64,000 nt of DNA from Methylophilaceae bacterium. GTDB taxonomy: Bacteria > Pseudomonadota > Gammaproteobacteria > Burkholderiales > Methylophilaceae. The stretch covers positions 1,949,187 to 2,013,186 of the forward strand of contig JABFRO010000001.1 in the NCBI GenBank assembly GCA_013141125.1, in the 5' to 3' direction. The notes beneath the pieces are model-generated. The model did no database searches and was not told where the DNA came from. It was given only the letters and a program-made list of their open reading frames with translations. The translations under genes were made by a program, and so were the position numbers. Below, piece by piece: positions 27,176 through 42,403 of this stretch (position 1 is its first letter; each line of letters starts with the position of its first letter).

Positions 27176-29248
27176 ATGCTGACCAGTATTGCGGCTTTTA
27201 GCTACAGCGCTGCAGCCGTTACTTTCCTTCTGCTATCCTTACTCCTACTCACCAGTTGGCGCGGCCGTCTACATGGTATTGCTTTAACCATTGCCTGTTT
27301 AATCTCCATGCTGTGGGCAGCGAGCATCCTCTGCCAACTGATTTGGGATCAATCGTTTCCGCTATTAACAGATATTTTTGAAATAATGCGTAGCGCAAGT
27401 TGGTCTTTTTTTCTGCTCATGTTACTAAAACCAGCTGACCAGACTGACGCATCCTTCTTTAAAAATAGCCCACTAACATTAGCTATTACCCTGTCTTATT
27501 CGGTGCTTCTTCTAGCAACGGTATATCTTTACAGTATGCAAACTGACCATGAAATAATCATCTTCTTGGCTGGTATTGTCGGACGTGTAGCCATGGCGCT
27601 GACAGGTATGATTCTAGTGGAACAGCTGTACCGAAACACACCGACCAATGGGCGCTGGGCAATCAAATACCTTTGCCTAGGTGTTGGCGGCATGTTTGCC
27701 TATGATTTTTATCTCTACAGCGATGCCATGTTATTCAGGCACGTCAATTCAGAAATATGGGCTGCGCGTGGCATAGTTAACACATTGAGTGTTCCACTTA
27801 TCGCCGTTTCAGCGGCACGCAACGCGCAATGGTCATTAGGGATTTCTGTGTCGCGCCGCATTCTGTTCCATTCTGCAACGCTATTTGGATCAGCTATTTA
27901 CTTGTTGGCCATGGCTGCGGCAGGCTATTTTCTACGTTTTTTTGGGGGTAGCTGGGGAACAGTCTTACAAGCCGTTTTCTTGTTTGGTGCGGGAATTCTA
28001 CTTTTTGTCATGTTATTTTCCGGGACACTGCGCTCATGGTTAAGAGTATTCATTAGCAAGCATTTTTTCAGTTATAACTATGATTACCGCGAAGAATGGA
28101 TACGCTTTACCCGCACTCTGTCTGAAGGTGAGCAGGAGCTTGGTGAACGTACGATTCAAGCAGTTGCTGAACTGGTAGAAAGTCCAGGCGGCGCTTTATG
28201 GATATGCAACGAATTGGGTATTCTTGAATTGGCAGCACACTGGGATAGGCCTTTATGGCAAGGCGCTGAAGCTAACCGTAGTGATTTCTGCCAATTTATG
28301 GAAAATACACAATGGGTAATTGATTTGCAGGAGCATTCAACAAACCCGCAAAAATATGAATCATTAACGTTACCTACGTGGCTATTGAGCATTTCCAAGG
28401 CATGGCTCGTAGTGCCACTTATTCAACATCGCAAACTCTTTGGCTTTGTGGTGTTGGAACAGCCTAGAAGCAAAATAAAACTCAATTGGGAAATCTGTGA
28501 TTTACTAAAAATAGCTGGCAACCAAGCCGCAAGTTATCTTGCACAGCAAGAAGCCGCAAATGCGCTTCTGATAGCACGCCAATTTGAGTCTTTCAACCGA
28601 ATGTCGACTTTTGTAGTACATGACCTTAAAAATCTGGTTTCTCAATTATCTCTGCTGTTATCCAATATAGAAAAACATAAAAATAATCCTGAGTTTCAAA
28701 AAGACATGATAGCAACTGTTGATCTTTCAGTACAAAAAATGAAACGCCTGCTTGAGAAACTCAGTAGTGGGGCTTCAGTGGAAAAACCGACCCCAATACT
28801 CATTGAGAAACTATTACAACAGGCGGTGGCAGCAAAATCAATGAACGAACCTAAGCCGACACTTCAAATAATTGAGCCAGGACAAACAGTATTGGCTAAT
28901 TCGGGCAGCCTCGAGCGCGTCATTGGACATCTCATTCAAAATGCTATTGAGGCCACGTCAAAAGATGGAATGGTGCAAATCCGCTTAACCAGTGAAAATG
29001 AAACCGCCATCATTGAAATAGAAGATAACGGACACGGCATGAGTGATGAATTCATTCAAGAACGCCTCTTTAAACCTTTTGAATCTACAAAATCAGCAGG
29101 CATGGGAATTGGCGTATTTGAAAGCCGAGAATATACGCGTGAGATTGGGGGTAGGCTCGAAGTTGTTAGTGAGCTATCAAAAGGGACAACCTTTCGTGTC
29201 ATTCTGCCGCTTTATAAGCCAAGTAATTTAATACAAGGAATAGCATAA
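27176..29248 (+). CDS. prsK: PEP-CTERM system histidine kinase PrsK
   Basis: A 690-residue membrane sensor kinase. Eight or so hydrophobic helices fill residues 1-285. A GAF-like domain lies at about 315-455 (PGGALWICNELGILELAAHW to KLFGFVVLEQP). The phosphoacceptor helix has His482 in FVVHDLKNLVSQL. The ATPase domain has the N box IGHLIQNAIEAT, the G1 box EDNGHGMSDEF and the G2 box AGMGIGVFESRE. This architecture matches PrsK, which with PrsR controls genes of the PEP-CTERM/exosortase system. The signal sensed is unknown. It shares one base with the prsR start. Confidence 0.93.
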   Translation: MLTSIAAFSYSAAAVTFLLLSLLLLTSWRGRLHGIALTIACLISMLWAASILCQLIWDQSFPLLTDIFEIMRSASWSFFLLMLLKPADQTDASFFKNSPLTLAITLSYSVLLLATVYLYSMQTDHEIIIFLAGIVGRVAMALTGMILVEQLYRNTPTNGRWAIKYLCLGVGGMFAYDFYLYSDAMLFRHVNSEIWAARGIVNTLSVPLIAVSAARNAQWSLGISVSRRILFHSATLFGSAIYLLAMAAAGYFLRFFGGSWGTVLQAVFLFGAGILLFVMLFSGTLRSWLRVFISKHFFSYNYDYREEWIRFTRTLSEGEQELGERTIQAVAELVESPGGALWICNELGILELAAHWDRPLWQGAEANRSDFCQFMENTQWVIDLQEHSTNPQKYESLTLPTWLLSISKAWLVVPLIQHRKLFGFVVLEQPRSKIKLNWEICDLLKIAGNQAASYLAQQEAANALLIARQFESFNRMSTFVVHDLKNLVSQLSLLLSNIEKHKNNPEFQKDMIATVDLSVQKMKRLLEKLSSGASVEKPTPILIEKLLQQAVAAKSMNEPKPTLQIIEPGQTVLANSGSLERVIGHLIQNAIEATSKDGMVQIRLTSENETAIIEIEDNGHGMSDEFIQERLFKPFESTKSAGMGIGVFESREYTREIGGRLEVVSELSKGTTFRVILPLYKPSNLIQGIA

Positions 29249-30633
29249 TGGCAGCAGCTAGCATGAGTCAGGGTAAAAAAAATCTGCTAATAATTGAAGA
29301 TGACCCTGGCTTACAAAAACAATTACGCTGGAGTTTCGATACCTACAATGTACTAGTTGCAGGCGATAGGGAAAGTGCTCTCGCGCACATAAAGCGATAC
29401 AAGCCAGCGGTGGTCACTATGGATCTTGGCCTTCCGCCAGACCCGGATGGTGCTACAGAAGGCTTGGCTACGTTACAGCAAATTCTGGCGCTCGCGCCTG
29501 ATACAAAATTAATCGTACTTTCTGGTAATCAAGATCATACCAACGCTGTCAAGGCCATAGGCTTGGGAGCTTATGACTTCCATCAAAAACCTTTTGACCC
29601 CGAGGTGCTTGGCTTGGTCATTGAGAGAGCGTTCTTTCTTCATACGTTGCAACAAGAAAATCGCGAACTATTACAAAAGTTACCTGACTCACCACTCTCT
29701 GGCATCATCACGCGCGATCCAGGCCTGCTCAAAATTTGTCGTAATATAGAAAAAGTAGCGCCTTCCAATGCCACCGTCATGTTATTGGGAGATAGTGGAA
29801 CCGGTAAGGAAGTATTGGCTCGAGCACTACACCAGCTCAGCCCAAGGCAGGGAAAGCGCTTCTCCGCCATCAATTGCGCGGCAATTCCTGAAAATCTATT
29901 GGAAAGTGAATTATTTGGCTATGAAAAAGGAGCCTATACCGGAGCCACCAAGCAAACTTTAGGTAAGATTGAGCTGGCTAGTGGAGGCACTTTTTTTCTG
30001 GATGAAGTTGGCGATCTGCCAATGTCACTTCAATCCAAGCTGTTACGCTTTTTGCAAGAACGGATAATTGAAAGAGTCGGTGGGCGCGAAGAGATTCCAG
30101 TTGATGTGCGTATCGTTTGCGCGACCCACCAGAACCTGAAGAGTCTAATTGAAGCCGGGCGTTTTCGTGAGGATTTATTTTATCGACTCAGTGAAATCGT
30201 CATTAGCATTCCTCCACTACGCGACAGGGCGGGAGATGCCACCTTACTTGCACATCACTTCAAAAACAAATTCAGCGCCCAGGAAGGCTGCGCTTCCTTG
30301 CCTTTTAGTCAAGAAGCGTTAAATACAATCGAAGGCTACCAATGGCCGGGAAATGTACGTGAAATGGAAAACTGTATCAAACGTGCCGTAATTATGGCAG
30401 ATGGCTCACAAATCCATGATGAAGATCTTGGTTTAGCCACTTCAACCCAAGCCGAAGAATCGCTAAACTTGCGCCAAGTGCGAGATGAAGCTGAATACAA
30501 AGTGTTGGTTAAGGCGCTGGCAAGAGCTAATGACAATATTGCAAAAGCGGCTGATATATTGGGCGTTAGTCGCCCTACGCTTTACGATTTGATGAGTCGA
30601 CATGGCATTAACAGTCAAACTATCCAAGAATAA
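29248..30633 (+). CDS. prsR: PEP-CTERM-box response regulator PrsR, sigma-54 activator
   Basis: A 461-residue NtrC-type regulator. Receiver domain: acidic pair in LLIIEDDPG, phosphorylated Asp59 in VVTMDLGLP, Lys114 in FHQKPFDPE. AAA+ domain: Walker A GDSGTGKE (181-188), the sigma-54 contact loop GAYTGA (228-233) and Walker B FFLDEVGDLP (250-258). A Fis-type helix-turn-helix (AKAADILGVSRPTLYDLM) closes the protein. It should turn on sigma-54 promoters when phosphorylated by PrsK. A matching promoter stands upstream of this operon, implying positive autoregulation. An ATG six codons in (29263) is an alternative start. Confidence 0.94.
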   Translation: MAAASMSQGKKNLLIIEDDPGLQKQLRWSFDTYNVLVAGDRESALAHIKRYKPAVVTMDLGLPPDPDGATEGLATLQQILALAPDTKLIVLSGNQDHTNAVKAIGLGAYDFHQKPFDPEVLGLVIERAFFLHTLQQENRELLQKLPDSPLSGIITRDPGLLKICRNIEKVAPSNATVMLLGDSGTGKEVLARALHQLSPRQGKRFSAINCAAIPENLLESELFGYEKGAYTGATKQTLGKIELASGGTFFLDEVGDLPMSLQSKLLRFLQERIIERVGGREEIPVDVRIVCATHQNLKSLIEAGRFREDLFYRLSEIVISIPPLRDRAGDATLLAHHFKNKFSAQEGCASLPFSQEALNTIEGYQWPGNVREMENCIKRAVIMADGSQIHDEDLGLATSTQAEESLNLRQVRDEAEYKVLVKALARANDNIAKAADILGVSRPTLYDLMSRHGINSQTIQE

Positions 30634-30681
30634 AGACTGATGACACTGGCCAACGAGCACGCCACTAAACAAATCAACCAG

Positions 30682-31578
30682 TTACACAACCAAACGTCTA
30701 GGTGCGATTTTTCCGTCCGCTGCCTGCTCAGCCAAACCTATAAATCGGTGATTTTCATCGTAAACTCTGAAATATCCCTGTAGATTTACGCCTGCGCACC
30801 AGACTGACTGACCTTGTTTAAGATAATAAGCGCTTTCCTCAGTTATCGTAATACTCGGCATATTTTCGATTGCGGCATCTACAGGCAATAACATGCACAC
30901 TCTATCCTCTGTCGACATGGCCTCCAATATGTCGATTGTAACGGCCTGTTTCAGGGAAAATTGCGCGGTACTCAAACGCCGCAAACCAGCCAAATGTGCA
31001 CCACAACCCAAAGCAACGCCTATATCTTCTGCTAATGTGCGGATATAAGTACCTTTGCTGCAATGCACTGTTATCACTATGCGTTCATCACTAAATGAAT
31101 CCAGTGCTAGACTAAAGATTGTCACTGGTCGCGCCTGGCGCTCTATCTCCACCCCGGCACGTGCATATTCATACAAAGCTTTGCCTTGATGCTTAAGCGC
31201 CGAATACATGGGCGGCACTTGCAAGATTTCGCCGATAAAATTTAGTAACGTATTTTTGAGATGAAGTACACTTACATTAACAGGAGAACTCGACAGAATC
31301 TCACCCTCTGCATCACCTGTAGCCGTAGTTTGCCCAAGCTTGATAAGCGCGCGATAGCTTTTATCGGCATCTAGTAAAAAATGGGAGAATTTCGTGGCCT
31401 CACCAAAGCAAATAGGCAGCAAACCCGTTGCTAACGGATCCAGGCTGCCGGTATGGCCAGCCTTGGCCGCTTGGTAAAACTGTTTTACCTTTTGCAAGGC
31501 CTGGTTACTGGATAAGCCAAGCGGCTTATCCAGCAGGAGTACACCATTGACAACGCGTTTCACTCGCTTGTATTGCAT
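30682..31578 (-). CDS. truB: tRNA pseudouridine(55) synthase TruB
   Basis: A 298-residue enzyme that makes pseudouridine 55 in the T-loop of tRNAs. The catalytic motif GHTGSLDPLATGLLP contains Asp47. NGVLLLDKPLGLSSNQ at the N-terminus, CSKGTYIRTLAEDIG and the C-terminal PUA-like domain (about 240-298) are as expected. It is the last gene of rimP-nusA-infB-rbfA-truB, 49 bases after rbfA, and is convergent with prsR. Confidence 0.97.
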   Translation of the reverse strand: MQYKRVKRVVNGVLLLDKPLGLSSNQALQKVKQFYQAAKAGHTGSLDPLATGLLPICFGEATKFSHFLLDADKSYRALIKLGQTTATGDAEGEILSSSPVNVSVLHLKNTLLNFIGEILQVPPMYSALKHQGKALYEYARAGVEIERQARPVTIFSLALDSFSDERIVITVHCSKGTYIRTLAEDIGVALGCGAHLAGLRRLSTAQFSLKQAVTIDILEAMSTEDRVCMLLPVDAAIENMPSITITEESAYYLKQGQSVWCAGVNLQGYFRVYDENHRFIGLAEQAADGKIAPRRLVV

Positions 31579-31627
31579 AGTAATTAAATCTACTTCAAAC
31601 GTAAGCGCAAAATCATTGTCATGAAAC

Positions 31628-31987
31628 TTAATCTTTTATGAGATTTTCAGGCGCTAGCGCCTCATCAATGATTTTTGACAGTCGCATACCACGATCAATA
31701 GAAGCATCGTAAATAAAATGTAGTTGAGGAACAGTGCGCAGCAACATGCGCTTGGCTAGCTGGCCGCGCAAAAAACCAGCCGCTTTCTCCAATCCTAGTT
31801 GCAGCTCCGGTGTGCCCGCTTTAGCACTGTAATAGATTTTCGCATGTGCCATATCTCCCGTAACTTCTACTTCTGTCACAGTAACACGGCCAACACGTGG
31901 ATCTTTCACCTCGAATTGCAGCAAATCTGCCAACTCACGTTGAATTTGCTCTGCCACCCGATCACTTCGTGCAAAATCTTTAGCCAT
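31628..31987 (-). CDS. rbfA: Ribosome-binding factor A
   Basis: A 119-residue KH-fold protein for late maturation of the 30S subunit and 16S rRNA 5' processing. The family pattern is evident: RVAEQIQRELADLLQFEVKDPRVG, VTVTEVEVTGDMAHAKIYYS and the C-terminal LHFIYDASIDRGMRLSKIID. It lies 20 bases after infB in the conserved order. Confidence 0.97.
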   Translation of the reverse strand: MAKDFARSDRVAEQIQRELADLLQFEVKDPRVGRVTVTEVEVTGDMAHAKIYYSAKAGTPELQLGLEKAAGFLRGQLAKRMLLRTVPQLHFIYDASIDRGMRLSKIIDEALAPENLIKD

Positions 31988-32007
31988 AATTGATTAAATT
32001 TACCGAT

Positions 32008-34800
32008 TTAAGCTAACGTTCTAGCTACTTCTACCACTTCAAAAACTTCCAGCAAATCGCCTACTTCAATATCATTGAAGTTCTTTAGCGACAGACCACA
32101 TTCAAAGTTGGATTTCACTTCTTTAACATCATCCTTAAATCGCTTCAATGAATCCAGCTCGCCTGTGAAAATTACCACATCATCGCGCAATAAACGTATT
32201 CTGGAGCCACGTTTGATGATCCCTTCTTGCACATAACAACCAGCCACGGCACCAACTTTGGATATTCGATACACTTCGCGGATTTCAACCATACCGATTG
32301 CGCTTTCTTTTTGCTCAGGTGCCAACATGCCACTCAAGGCTGCCTTAACCTCATCCACAGCCTCATAGATAATATTGTAATAGCGCACATCTACGCCGGC
32401 ACTTTCTATCAGTTTGCGTGCACCAGCATCGGCTCGCACATTGAAGCCGATGACCACGGCTTTCGATGCAGCTGCCAGATTCACATCAGACTCACTGATA
32501 GCCCCCACGCCGGTATGAATAATGTTGACTTTAACTTCGTCAGTTGAAAGCTTTTGCAATGAAGTGGCTAATGCCTCGTAAGAGCCTTGTACATCAGACT
32601 TGATAATAAGCGGAAGTACTCTGACTTCTTCTGCACCCATTTGATCAAAGATATTTTCTAGATTAGCCGCTTGCTTCCTGGCCAATTTCACATCACGGAA
32701 TTTACCCTGACGAAATAAGGCAATTTCTCGCGCTTTTCTCTCATCATTCAATACGATGACATCTTCCCCAGCATTCGGCACATCAGACAACCCTAAAATT
32801 TCAACCGGTATGGAAGGTCCTGCCTCCTGAATTTCACGACCTGCTTCATCTAGCATTGCACGCACTCGACCAAAAGCGCTGCCTGCAAGCAGCATATCAC
32901 CGCGCTTAAGTGTTCCAGACTGTACCAAAACGGTCGCTACCGAACCTCGCCCCTTGTCCAGCCGCCCTTCTATGACCAGGCCCTTTGCGGGTGTGTTTTT
33001 AGCGGCAGTCAATTGCAACACTTCAGCTTGTAGCAGAACTGCTTCCAGCAGACCATCTATGCCTTGGCCGGTCTTGGCAGAAACTTCAACAAACATGGCA
33101 TCACCGCCATACTCTTCTGGGATCACTTCATGCGTCACCAGCTCTTGTTTTACACGTTCAGTGTTGGCACCAGGCTTGTCAATTTTGTTAATTGCAACAA
33201 CCATCGGCACTCCAGCAGCTTTGGCATGATGGATAGCCTCTATCGTTTGCGGCATTACACCATCATCTGCAGCAACAACCAAAATAACCACATCAGTTGC
33301 TTTTGCGCCACGAGCACGCATTGCGGTAAACGCTTCATGGCCAGGTGTATCCAGAAAAGTCACCATGCCACGCGGCGTTTGTACATGATAAGCGCCAATA
33401 TGCTGTGTAATACCACCGGCTTCCCCGGAAGCCACACGGCTACGACGTATATAATCCAACAACGACGTTTTACCATGATCCACATGCCCCATTACGGTCA
33501 CTACTGGGGGGCGAGTTTCTTGTATAGCTTCAGCATGCTCAGCATCATCAAGAAAAGTATCAGGATCGTTGGCAGCAGCAGCGATAGCCACATGCCCCAT
33601 TTCTTCTACTACAATGATTGCAGTTTCTTGATCCAGCACTTGGTTAATCGTAACCATCATGCCCATTTTCATGAGTGCCTTGATCACTTCACCTGCCTTA
33701 ACTGCCATTTTATGTGCGAGATCGGCTACAGAAATACTTTCAGGAACCAAAACCTCATGCACAATAGGTTCAGTAGGCGCATTAAACGCATGCTGTTCTT
33801 CACTGTCACGATGTGATTTAGATTTGTTTTTTTGCCCGCGCCAGCCCTGACCTGCACTCATATCAGGCTTAGCTTTTACCCCACGTTTTTTGTTATTTGC
33901 ATCAGTCCACTCTTTTGCTTTAGTAGCCGTTTTTTTCGCAGATTTATCCTCTACCCCAGCTGCTGGCTTCGTGGCAGGCTTATGCAATGTACCCTCAGTA
34001 AGTTTGACCGGTACAATAGCTGCTTTTGCCGCTTCTTTTTTCGCCTCCTCTTCTCTTTCCTGCTTCTTGCGTACCAGTTCCTGCTTCTTGCGAATGTCTT
34101 CCATTTGCATAGCCATCAGGTTTGCATGGCGGCGCGACTCTTGTTCACGCAATGCCAGCTCTTGCGAACCTAGTAATTCTTTGGGTGTCAGTTTCTCATT
34201 AACAACCACTTCGGGCTTAGATTCAATCAAAACTACATCTTGAGGGGTGGTGGCTACATCAGCAACTGGCTGCTCAGGTTCAACTGTTAAGGTTTCAACT
34301 TCGGCACCAACCACATCAGCTACTTCAATATTTTCAAGAGTCATTTCAGGTGCTGCAACAACGAAATCTGTTACTTCAACCTCCGCTAATATAGACTCGT
34401 TTGTTGAAACAGGCTCCAAATCAGCGATAGTTTCAACGCTTACACTGAGCGGAGTCTCCTCTGCAACAGGTGTTGTTATTGTTGTGCTATCCGCCAATGG
34501 AATATCTCTGCGTACCAAAACCCTGCTTTTACGAGTTTCCACGGAAATAGATCGCGCTCTACCACTGCTATCGGTTCTTTTAACTTCAGTAACTTGTCTA
34601 CGAGTTAAAGTAATTTTTGCGTTTTGTTCTTGTGCCCCATGCTTGCTGCGCAAATATTCCAATAATGAGGTTTTGTCACTCTCAGTTAAGCTGTCATCAG
34701 GCGTAGTTTTATTAACGCCAGCCTCTTTCAACTGCTCAAGCAATACCTCGCTTGCCAGCCCAAGTTCTATAGCAAATTGTCCTACGCTTGATTGTCCCAT
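32008..34800 (-). CDS. infB: Translation initiation factor IF-2
   Basis: A 930-residue GTPase that brings initiator tRNA to the 30S subunit. I use the ATG at 34800 (MGQSSVGQF), which has GGGGAG upstream; the longer frame to 34833 is unlikely. Parts: N-terminal IF2 fold, a long low-complexity Val/Glu/Thr- and Lys-rich linker (about 60-345), then the G domain with GHVDHGKT (438-445), DTPGHEAF and NKIDKP, domain II, and the C-terminal initiator-tRNA binding region. Length is normal for Betaproteobacteria. Confidence 0.97.
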   Translation of the reverse strand: MGQSSVGQFAIELGLASEVLLEQLKEAGVNKTTPDDSLTESDKTSLLEYLRSKHGAQEQNAKITLTRRQVTEVKRTDSSGRARSISVETRKSRVLVRRDIPLADSTTITTPVAEETPLSVSVETIADLEPVSTNESILAEVEVTDFVVAAPEMTLENIEVADVVGAEVETLTVEPEQPVADVATTPQDVVLIESKPEVVVNEKLTPKELLGSQELALREQESRRHANLMAMQMEDIRKKQELVRKKQEREEEAKKEAAKAAIVPVKLTEGTLHKPATKPAAGVEDKSAKKTATKAKEWTDANNKKRGVKAKPDMSAGQGWRGQKNKSKSHRDSEEQHAFNAPTEPIVHEVLVPESISVADLAHKMAVKAGEVIKALMKMGMMVTINQVLDQETAIIVVEEMGHVAIAAAANDPDTFLDDAEHAEAIQETRPPVVTVMGHVDHGKTSLLDYIRRSRVASGEAGGITQHIGAYHVQTPRGMVTFLDTPGHEAFTAMRARGAKATDVVILVVAADDGVMPQTIEAIHHAKAAGVPMVVAINKIDKPGANTERVKQELVTHEVIPEEYGGDAMFVEVSAKTGQGIDGLLEAVLLQAEVLQLTAAKNTPAKGLVIEGRLDKGRGSVATVLVQSGTLKRGDMLLAGSAFGRVRAMLDEAGREIQEAGPSIPVEILGLSDVPNAGEDVIVLNDERKAREIALFRQGKFRDVKLARKQAANLENIFDQMGAEEVRVLPLIIKSDVQGSYEALATSLQKLSTDEVKVNIIHTGVGAISESDVNLAAASKAVVIGFNVRADAGARKLIESAGVDVRYYNIIYEAVDEVKAALSGMLAPEQKESAIGMVEIREVYRISKVGAVAGCYVQEGIIKRGSRIRLLRDDVVIFTGELDSLKRFKDDVKEVKSNFECGLSLKNFNDIEVGDLLEVFEVVEVARTLA

Positions 34801-34849
34801 ACCGCCACTCCCCAGTCGTCCACTACAAACCAACAGTTGTATTCTTTAT

Positions 34850-36322
34850 TTATGCAAACCAAGGAGCCCTAGCTGTCATAATTAGCTGCTTGGCACGTTC
34901 CACATCCATATTGGTTAACCCAATTAAATCATCTACCGCCAAATCGGCAAGATCTTCCATGCTACCTACACCATTCTCAGCCAAGGTATGAGCCGTAACT
35001 TCATCCATACCTTCCATATTAAGAAGATTTTCAGAAATTTCAGCTGATTTTTCTTCTTTTGCTATCGCTTCTGTTAACAAAGCTGCACGGGCACGTTTAC
35101 GCAACTCATTCACTGTATCTTCGTCAAACGCTTCAATTTCAATCATTTCTGCCATAGGTACATAGGCTACTTCTTCCAATGAGCCAAAACCTTCTTGCAC
35201 AAGAATATCAGCCACTTCTTCGTCAACATCTAATTTCTCAACAAAGAGCCTGCGCATGCCAGAGTATTCCTCTTCATGCTTTTTGGCCGCTTCGTCTTCT
35301 GTAAGAATGTTCAAAGTCCAACCAGTTAATTCTGAAGCCAATCGCACATTCTGACCATTTCTGCCAATAGCCTGTGCCAACTGATCCTCGGCGACAACAA
35401 CGTCCATGCTATGTACATCCTCATCCACTACAATACTTAGCACTTCAGCAGGTGACATTGCATTAATCACAAACTGTGCTGGCTCCATTGACCATAACAC
35501 TATATCCACTCGCTCTCCAGCCAGTTCTCCGGTAACAGCCTGGACACGCGAGCCACGCATTCCGACACAAGTACCCACCGGATCCAAGCGCTGGTCATTA
35601 GATTTGACCGCAATTTTGGAACGCAGACCCGGATCACGCGCAGCTGATTTGATCTCAAGTAATCCCTCTTCAATTTCAGGCACTTCCAACTCAAACAGTC
35701 TGATTAAAAACTCTGGTGCAATCCGTGACAAAATCAGCTGAGGCCCCCTGCCCGTCCGTTCTACACGCGATAAATACGCTCTTACCCGATCACCAACACG
35801 CAAATTTTCTTTAGGTATCATTTTGTCACGTGGCAATATCGCTTCAATACGACCCACTTCTATGACGGCACTACCCTTTTCCATGCGCTTAATGGCACCA
35901 GTAACCAAATGCTCATCACGAGCCAGAAAATCCTCAAGTATCTGCTCCCGCTCTGCCTCACGTACTTTTTGTAAAATCACCTGCTTGGCAGCCTGCGCGC
36001 CTATTCGACCAAACTCAACCGAATCTAGCGGCTCCTCTATAAAATCACCGACTTCAATCTCAGGATAACGCAACTTAGCATCCGCGAGTGAAATCTGTGA
36101 GGCGAGATTATCAAGCTCTTCATCGAGCACTACTAGCCAACGTCTAAAAGACTTATATTCGCCATTCTCATGATTAATTTCAACACGAACATCCGCTTCA
36201 TCTGTAAATCTTTTTTTCGTTGCGGAGGCGAGCGCAAACTCCAAGGCGTTAAAAATCACACCTTTAGGTACATTCTTCTCATGTGCCAGAGCATCAACCA
36301 ACAATAGTATTTCCCGACTCAT
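34850..36322 (-). CDS. nusA: Transcription termination/antitermination factor NusA
   Basis: A 490-residue RNA polymerase-binding protein. It has the N-terminal domain ([22 protein letters not shown]), an S1 domain ([21 protein letters not shown]), two KH domains ([15 protein letters not shown] and [20 protein letters not shown]) and two C-terminal acidic helix-hairpin-helix repeats as in E. coli NusA. It also takes part in rRNA antitermination; a complete rrn operon with boxA lies just upstream on the same strand. Confidence 0.97.
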   Translation of the reverse strand: MSREILLLVDALAHEKNVPKGVIFNALEFALASATKKRFTDEADVRVEINHENGEYKSFRRWLVVLDEELDNLASQISLADAKLRYPEIEVGDFIEEPLDSVEFGRIGAQAAKQVILQKVREAEREQILEDFLARDEHLVTGAIKRMEKGSAVIEVGRIEAILPRDKMIPKENLRVGDRVRAYLSRVERTGRGPQLILSRIAPEFLIRLFELEVPEIEEGLLEIKSAARDPGLRSKIAVKSNDQRLDPVGTCVGMRGSRVQAVTGELAGERVDIVLWSMEPAQFVINAMSPAEVLSIVVDEDVHSMDVVVAEDQLAQAIGRNGQNVRLASELTGWTLNILTEDEAAKKHEEEYSGMRRLFVEKLDVDEEVADILVQEGFGSLEEVAYVPMAEMIEIEAFDEDTVNELRKRARAALLTEAIAKEEKSAEISENLLNMEGMDEVTAHTLAENGVGSMEDLADLAVDDLIGLTNMDVERAKQLIMTARAPWFA

Positions 36323-36334
36323 CTCAATCTCCGC

Positions 36335-36769
36335 TTAAAATTCTGGACTTAATCGCGCTTTATCTATGTTTTCTAAAGCAATTTCATGCACCAGCGCATC
36401 ACACTCAATTAACAATTGACCATTTTCATAACTACGCAGTATTCCAACATAGTTCTTCCTACCATCAACAGGGATGCGCAACTTTATTTGCACTCTTTCA
36501 CCCGCAAACCGTACAAAATCCGCCTCTTTTTTTAACACTCTATCCAAACCTGGCGAGGAAACCTCAAGCCGATCATAATCAATATCATTCTCTACAGTGA
36601 GTAAGTTACCTATCTGATTACTTACCAGCACACAGTCATCTATCGTTATTCCAGTAGGTTTATCAATAAACAAACGTATCAATTTACCACGCGCAGAGAC
36701 ATCGACATCGACCAACTCGTAACCGAGTTGAGTCAAGGAACGCTCCAACAAACTGTACAGATCCTGCAT
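36335..36769 (-). CDS. rimP: Ribosome maturation factor RimP
   Basis: A 144-residue 30S assembly factor. I choose the ATG at 36769 (MQDLYSLLERSL), preceded by TAGGTGAT; the longer frame runs back towards the rrn terminator without family similarity. The core pattern is complete: LGYELVDVDVSARGKLIRLFID, DYDRLEVSSPGLDRVLKKEADF and the SH3-like C-terminus. It is the first gene of the nusA-infB operon, 13 bases before nusA. Confidence 0.95.
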   Translation of the reverse strand: MQDLYSLLERSLTQLGYELVDVDVSARGKLIRLFIDKPTGITIDDCVLVSNQIGNLLTVENDIDYDRLEVSSPGLDRVLKKEADFVRFAGERVQIKLRIPVDGRKNYVGILRSYENGQLLIECDALVHEIALENIDKARLSPEF

Positions 36770-36870
36770 ATCACCTACCAGACGGCCTATGAACACTAGG
36801 CATTGTGAAACAAAAACGGGGCAAACACCATCACCACAAGCATGACGGCACCCCCCCGAACGAACCACAA

Positions 36871-36896
36871 CAAAAAAGCCCTCACTAGGAGGGCTT
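36871..36896 (-). terminator. Rho-independent terminator of the rrn operon
   Basis: Read on the minus strand, the hairpin AAGCCCTC-loop-GAGGGCTT is followed directly by a T-run (TTTTTTG). It lies about 50 bases beyond the 5S gene and before rimP, so it ends rRNA transcription and separates the two operons. Confidence 0.93.
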
Positions 36897-36943
36897 AAGT
36901 GCGAAAGGATTAAGCCTGAGACTTAACATCTTTCAAATAAATA

Positions 36944-37058
36944 GCCTGGCGGTGACCTACTTTCGCATGCACGAAGCATACTATCATTGGCGCAGAATCG
37001 TTTCACGGCCCTGTTCGAGATGGGAAGGGGTGGTTCCAATTCGCTATGGCCGCCAGAC
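36944..37058 (-). rRNA. rrf: 5S ribosomal RNA
   Basis: About 115 bases with 5S hallmarks on the minus strand: the 5' end TGTCTGGCGGCCATAGCG, the central segment GGAACCACCCC, CCGAACAGGG and a 3' end complementary to the 5' end. Ends are accurate to a few bases. Confidence 0.95.
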
Positions 37059-37274
37059 ATAACCGTTAGCACCCTGAAGCGGACTTCAAGACACTGTTAT
37101 GCTGTCGTGAACAGCGCCAAAATTGACACTGCTCAGCGAGTAAAACACGCTGCTTATCAGCTTAATACACTGAGTAAACAACGGTCTTAAACAAATTGGA
37201 AGAAGTAAAGTTTAATGGGTTATTTCTTGATTGCATGCTTTAGAATAACCTGCACTTGAATCACTCAAGTCTCA

Positions 37275-40169
<2,895 letters not shown>

Positions 40170-40470
40170 CTATAACGTTAAGACCTGAGCCCTTTTACCG
40201 GTTATTTTCATGGCGGTGAGGCCAATCTATTCCCCTTACTCAAATCCTGCGGCAGGGAGTAAATCTGCCATTATAGGTTTCTAAAGCACTACATCCAACA
40301 ACACCAAGCGATGCTGCTGAATTTGATTTAAACCGTTTATTACACATCCAGTTAGAGAACTGGACTTAGAACTAAACGTATTAAAACATTTCGATTTTGC
40401 AATCAATTACTACCCATTTTGAACACACACCCTCATCACAACGGCATGTGTTCACTTTACTTCTTCCATT

Positions 40471-40482
40471 TTGTTAAAGATC
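40471..40482 (-). promoter_or_regulatory. boxA-like antitermination site in the 16S-23S spacer
   Basis: On the minus strand GATCTTTAACAA resembles the rrn boxA core CTCTTTAACA, in the usual spacer position before 23S. It would recruit the NusB/NusE antitermination complex. Confidence 0.6.
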
Positions 40483-40504
40483 AGACTTCAGTCGTTAGAC
40501 TGTA

Positions 40505-40547
40505 GTCGTTAGTTTTCAGTTAAACCGACGGGTTTAACTAACGACTA
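40505..40547. other. Large inverted repeat in the 16S-23S spacer
   Basis: GTCGTTAG (40505-40512) pairs with CTAACGAC (38-45 of the same hundred), enclosing a second stem AGTTAAACC/GGGTTTAACT with a GAC loop. A further GTCGTTAG copy lies just before it at about 40491. It sits between tRNA-Ala and the boxA-like site. It may be a processing stem or a mobile short repeat. Confidence 0.6.
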
Positions 40548-40589
40548 ACGGCTACAAACTAGCTGCTTATCTACAACATCACTGATTTT

Positions 40590-40665
40590 TGGTGGAGGAT
40601 GACGGGATCGAACCGACGACCCCCTGCTTGCAAAGCAGGTGCTCTCCCAGCTGAGCTAATCCCCC
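40590..40665 (-). tRNA. tRNA-Ala (anticodon TGC)
   Basis: A 76-base cloverleaf with encoded CCA end. On the minus strand it begins GGGGGATTAGCTCAGCTGGG; the anticodon loop reads CTTTGCAAG with TGC, and GGTTCGATCCC forms the T arm. It is the second tRNA of the rrn spacer. Confidence 0.97.
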
Positions 40666-40702
40666 AATTTCCACATCGACTTGACAGCCTTTGTTTAAAA
40701 TC

Positions 40703-40779
40703 TGGTGGGTCTGGCTGGACTCGAACCAGCGACCCCCGCCTTATCAAGGCGGTGCTCTAACCAACTGAGCTACAGACCC
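40703..40779 (-). tRNA. tRNA-Ile (anticodon GAT)
   Basis: A 77-base cloverleaf with encoded CCA end. On the minus strand it begins GGGTCTGTAGCTCAGTTGG; the anticodon loop is CTTGATAAG with GAT, followed by GGTTCGAGTCC. It lies between 16S and tRNA-Ala, the usual order. Confidence 0.97.
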
Positions 40780-40865
40780 TATAAGTTTAGGTGCTGACCA
40801 TTTTTCAGTGATGCTTTTTTTGAACAACCGATAAGTGTGAATGCTTGCAGTTTAGGATTCTCTTG

Positions 40866-42403
<1,538 letters not shown>

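Noticed and set aside
33064..34885. Long plus-strand ORFs opposite infB
   Set aside because: Antisense shadows of the infB coding sequence; their composition follows the third-position bias of infB and no family is recognised.
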